In this document: piece after piece, positions 62,001-64,000 of the stretch | Layout of the letters: the number at the start of each line of letters is the position of its first letter | How positions within the stretch are numbered: position 1 is the first letter of the stretch | From: Atrichornis clamosus | Taxonomy: Eukaryota; Chordata; Aves; Passeriformes; Menuridae | Length of the DNA: 64,000 nucleotides | Direction: 5' to 3' | Assembly: GCA_013400975.1 (NCBI GenBank) | Contig: WBMZ01000356.1 | Location: 682,001 to 746,000, forward strand | Notes under the pieces: model-generated | The model's input: only the letters and a program-made list of their open reading frames with translations | What the model was told of the DNA's origin: nothing | Database searches by the model: none | Position numbers and translations under genes: made by a program

Positions 62001-64000
62001 AGCATGTTAATGCAGGCTAGAGACTTTCTGTCTCAGAGATAGCTTGGCTTGCACTTGAGAGATAGACTAAATATATGGAGGGGTTTTATAAGCAAAGTTC
62101 TTTATTATTCACAGGGGCACATGGGTATGTGAACACAGAGTCTGTTATTCCTGCCCAGTGGTCAACATCCTCCTCGATTTAACGGCTAACTCCAAGAAAG
62201 AGGTTGCCAAAACCTTGCTAGTAGCAGCAGGTTTAGCTAAGTGCAGCTTTTCCTTGGTAGAGGCTCAGAAAGCACTGACAAGAGCCACACAGAGAGCAGT
62301 AGCGAGCCAGGGTACTCTTTTGTCCACTAGTTCATTAAACATTCCTGTGAATGTTAGGTATGGGTGAAGGAGACTAAAAGGCTTTTACCAGAAACTCCAA
62401 AACTCTTCTGAGAACAATGATTTCAACAGTAAATAACAATGATAAGAATTAATTATAAGAATAATTTAAGTAACCTCGTTGTTTCATGTATGTGATTAGA
62501 TCTGTTGAAATAATGCTATAAAATGAAAGGTAAGGGATTTAAAAAAAATATTTCTATTCTTTACTATTAGCCTGTCAAAGACAATGAATGAGAAATAAAT
62601 AAACTTGCTTTGCATGCCGTTGGAGAGGATGTTGGATTCCTTCTACTCATGCCACAAACATGAACTAGGAGATGGAATACCATGTTTATAGGAACAAAAA
62701 CAGGTCTTGGAATTTCTGTTTCCACTTAGCATGGATAGTGAGAGCAAACAAAATTAGAACAGAATTAAGCTTTTTTGCTTCACCTCAAAGAAACAATGTG
62801 AACAGGAGGTGTGTAATTTCTTTTCCAGATGTGAGATTCTTGTTAGATTTGCCAGAGCTATCTAAGTAATAATATTGTTGCTATTGTCATACACATCATT
62901 AAACAGAAAACATACATTTTGCCTGTAATATACATTTCCTGACTCGTAATTGCCATTAACTTGAATTATAACTATTCATATCTCAGAACTTTTGTTCATT
63001 TTAACTGTTAATATTTGCTAGCACCTACTAATGATTTGCAATATAAATATTGTAGAAAGATATTGCTCTTTCCTTCAAACAATTGACAATCAAAATTGAA
63101 TATTGAAACATACACAAGGCTAGAATTCACATTTATTAAGCAACTGGCATCTATTTCAGTAGACAATAATTAGCTTATGACACATAATCAAGTAGTTTGG
63201 AACACTAATATGCCATTCAGATGAGGGGTAGTAACTTCTGTACTCCCCAAACCAGATGATCACCCGTTCCAAGATAGACAATACAAGGCTCAGGATGGAT
63301 TGTTTGCTGTGTCTGAACATTCACTTCCCTTGGAGACTTGAAATAATTTCAAATGTATGAAAATTTTTTGATAGGTAATGCATTGACAAACTGGCAACTG
63401 CTTTTGAGAAGTACCAAACCCTTGCTCTTAAGCAGGATAATTACATAACAAGGGTGAAACATTGGCTGCATTACCAATGTACAATTTGTAAATGATACAA
63501 GTACTGTGTAATTGCTTTATGAATTTTAAAGAGTAGTGTCATTGCTGCGTACTGTATCTTGGTATTGTCACTGTGTGAAGTTGAGTGTAAACACACAGCA
63601 AATTTAAGTCAAAAACAGCTAAGTTAGTTCCATTTCCCATCTCCAAGCACTGCTCTCTCAGAAAGCCTTCTTTTCACAGAGGATGTTTCCGATCATGACT
63701 CATCATCTGGCTGAATAAAATCTAAACAGATAAGAGAAAAAATATTTTTATACAACTTAATGTTCATGAGAACCCACTAATTCTTCTACATATTTTTGCA
63801 AAGTTTGTGTAAGACCTTTGTTGTTAGGTTGATTCAGCTCAGAGGGATGTGATATTTTACTTATATGACTCTGTATAATCCTTTGCCCTGAAGTTGAAAA
63901 ATGCATTGTCCCCTGACTCACAATAAGTGATGAATTACAAGGTAGTGCTGCCAATTTTCCAATACACACAAGATGAGAGATATAAACAATCATTTCCTCA
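56011..64000. other. Non-coding sequence, no certain gene
   Basis: About 8 kb, mostly AT-rich unique sequence. Two segments differ from the rest: a GC-richer block at about 61080-61330 and an exon-like open stretch at 62159-62357. Both are reported as findings. Minus-strand frames at 58851-59263 (95 and 64 codons) overlap in different frames and show no domain. No further LTR or CR1 copy is visible. Confidence 0.5.

Noticed and set aside
1..64000. CRISPR arrays, operons, tRNA, rRNA, phage or plasmid features
   Set aside because: No regularly spaced repeats, no tRNA A/B-box pairs, no dense long frames. The repeat content is vertebrate (CR1, ERV LTR, MIR).

Overview
The window reads as nuclear DNA of a bird. 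The organism call rests on several degraded CR1 non-LTR retrotransposons, which are the dominant avian repeat. They carry the typical 3' tail (blocks like TTGGACTTGATGG and ending in TTCTGTGATTCTGT). A solo endogenous-retrovirus LTR of the type that starts TGTCATGGTTT, common in birds, supports this. Base composition is AT-rich and almost everything is non-coding. I see no bacterial-style gene packing, operons, CRISPR or tRNA genes. Most open frames are short and of the length expected by chance.

Left part (1-12,400): the only well-supported coding sequence is one 5'-terminal coding exon on the minus strand (12030-12160) inside a GC-richer island at about 11,820-12,330. It has an AUG in near-ideal context, a clean GTAAAG splice donor, an upstream in-frame stop and two very short upstream ORFs, one overlapping the main start codon. 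A GC-box/TATA-like cluster lies about 200 bp upstream. I do not recognise the protein. The rest of the gene lies at lower coordinates, so 1-12,021 is mainly its intron. A weak candidate last exon sits at 2920-2972, with a polyadenylation signal at 2674-2679.

Middle part (12,400-48,000): long stretches without a gene. They contain an internally deleted CR1 copy (about 18295-19146, plus strand), a MIR-type SINE relic (about 27045-27127, minus), a short CR1 tail (43830-43962, plus) and some small hairpins and palindromes.

Right part (48,000-64,000): a CR1 cluster. It holds a short minus tail at 48029, a minus-strand copy with an internal deletion (49276-50000), and a plus-strand copy with endonuclease, linker and partial reverse-transcriptase regions (about 50590-52128). 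The last two lie head to head. A 471-bp solo LTR (55535-56005) is flanked by perfect 5-bp target duplications. Beyond it I see only AT-rich unique sequence with two weak exon-like stretches.

I found no convincing new biological system. The observations most worth following are the unrecognised first exon with its micro-uORFs, the precisely bounded LTR, the head-to-head CR1 pair and a 62-nt pre-miRNA-like hairpin at 48395-48456.
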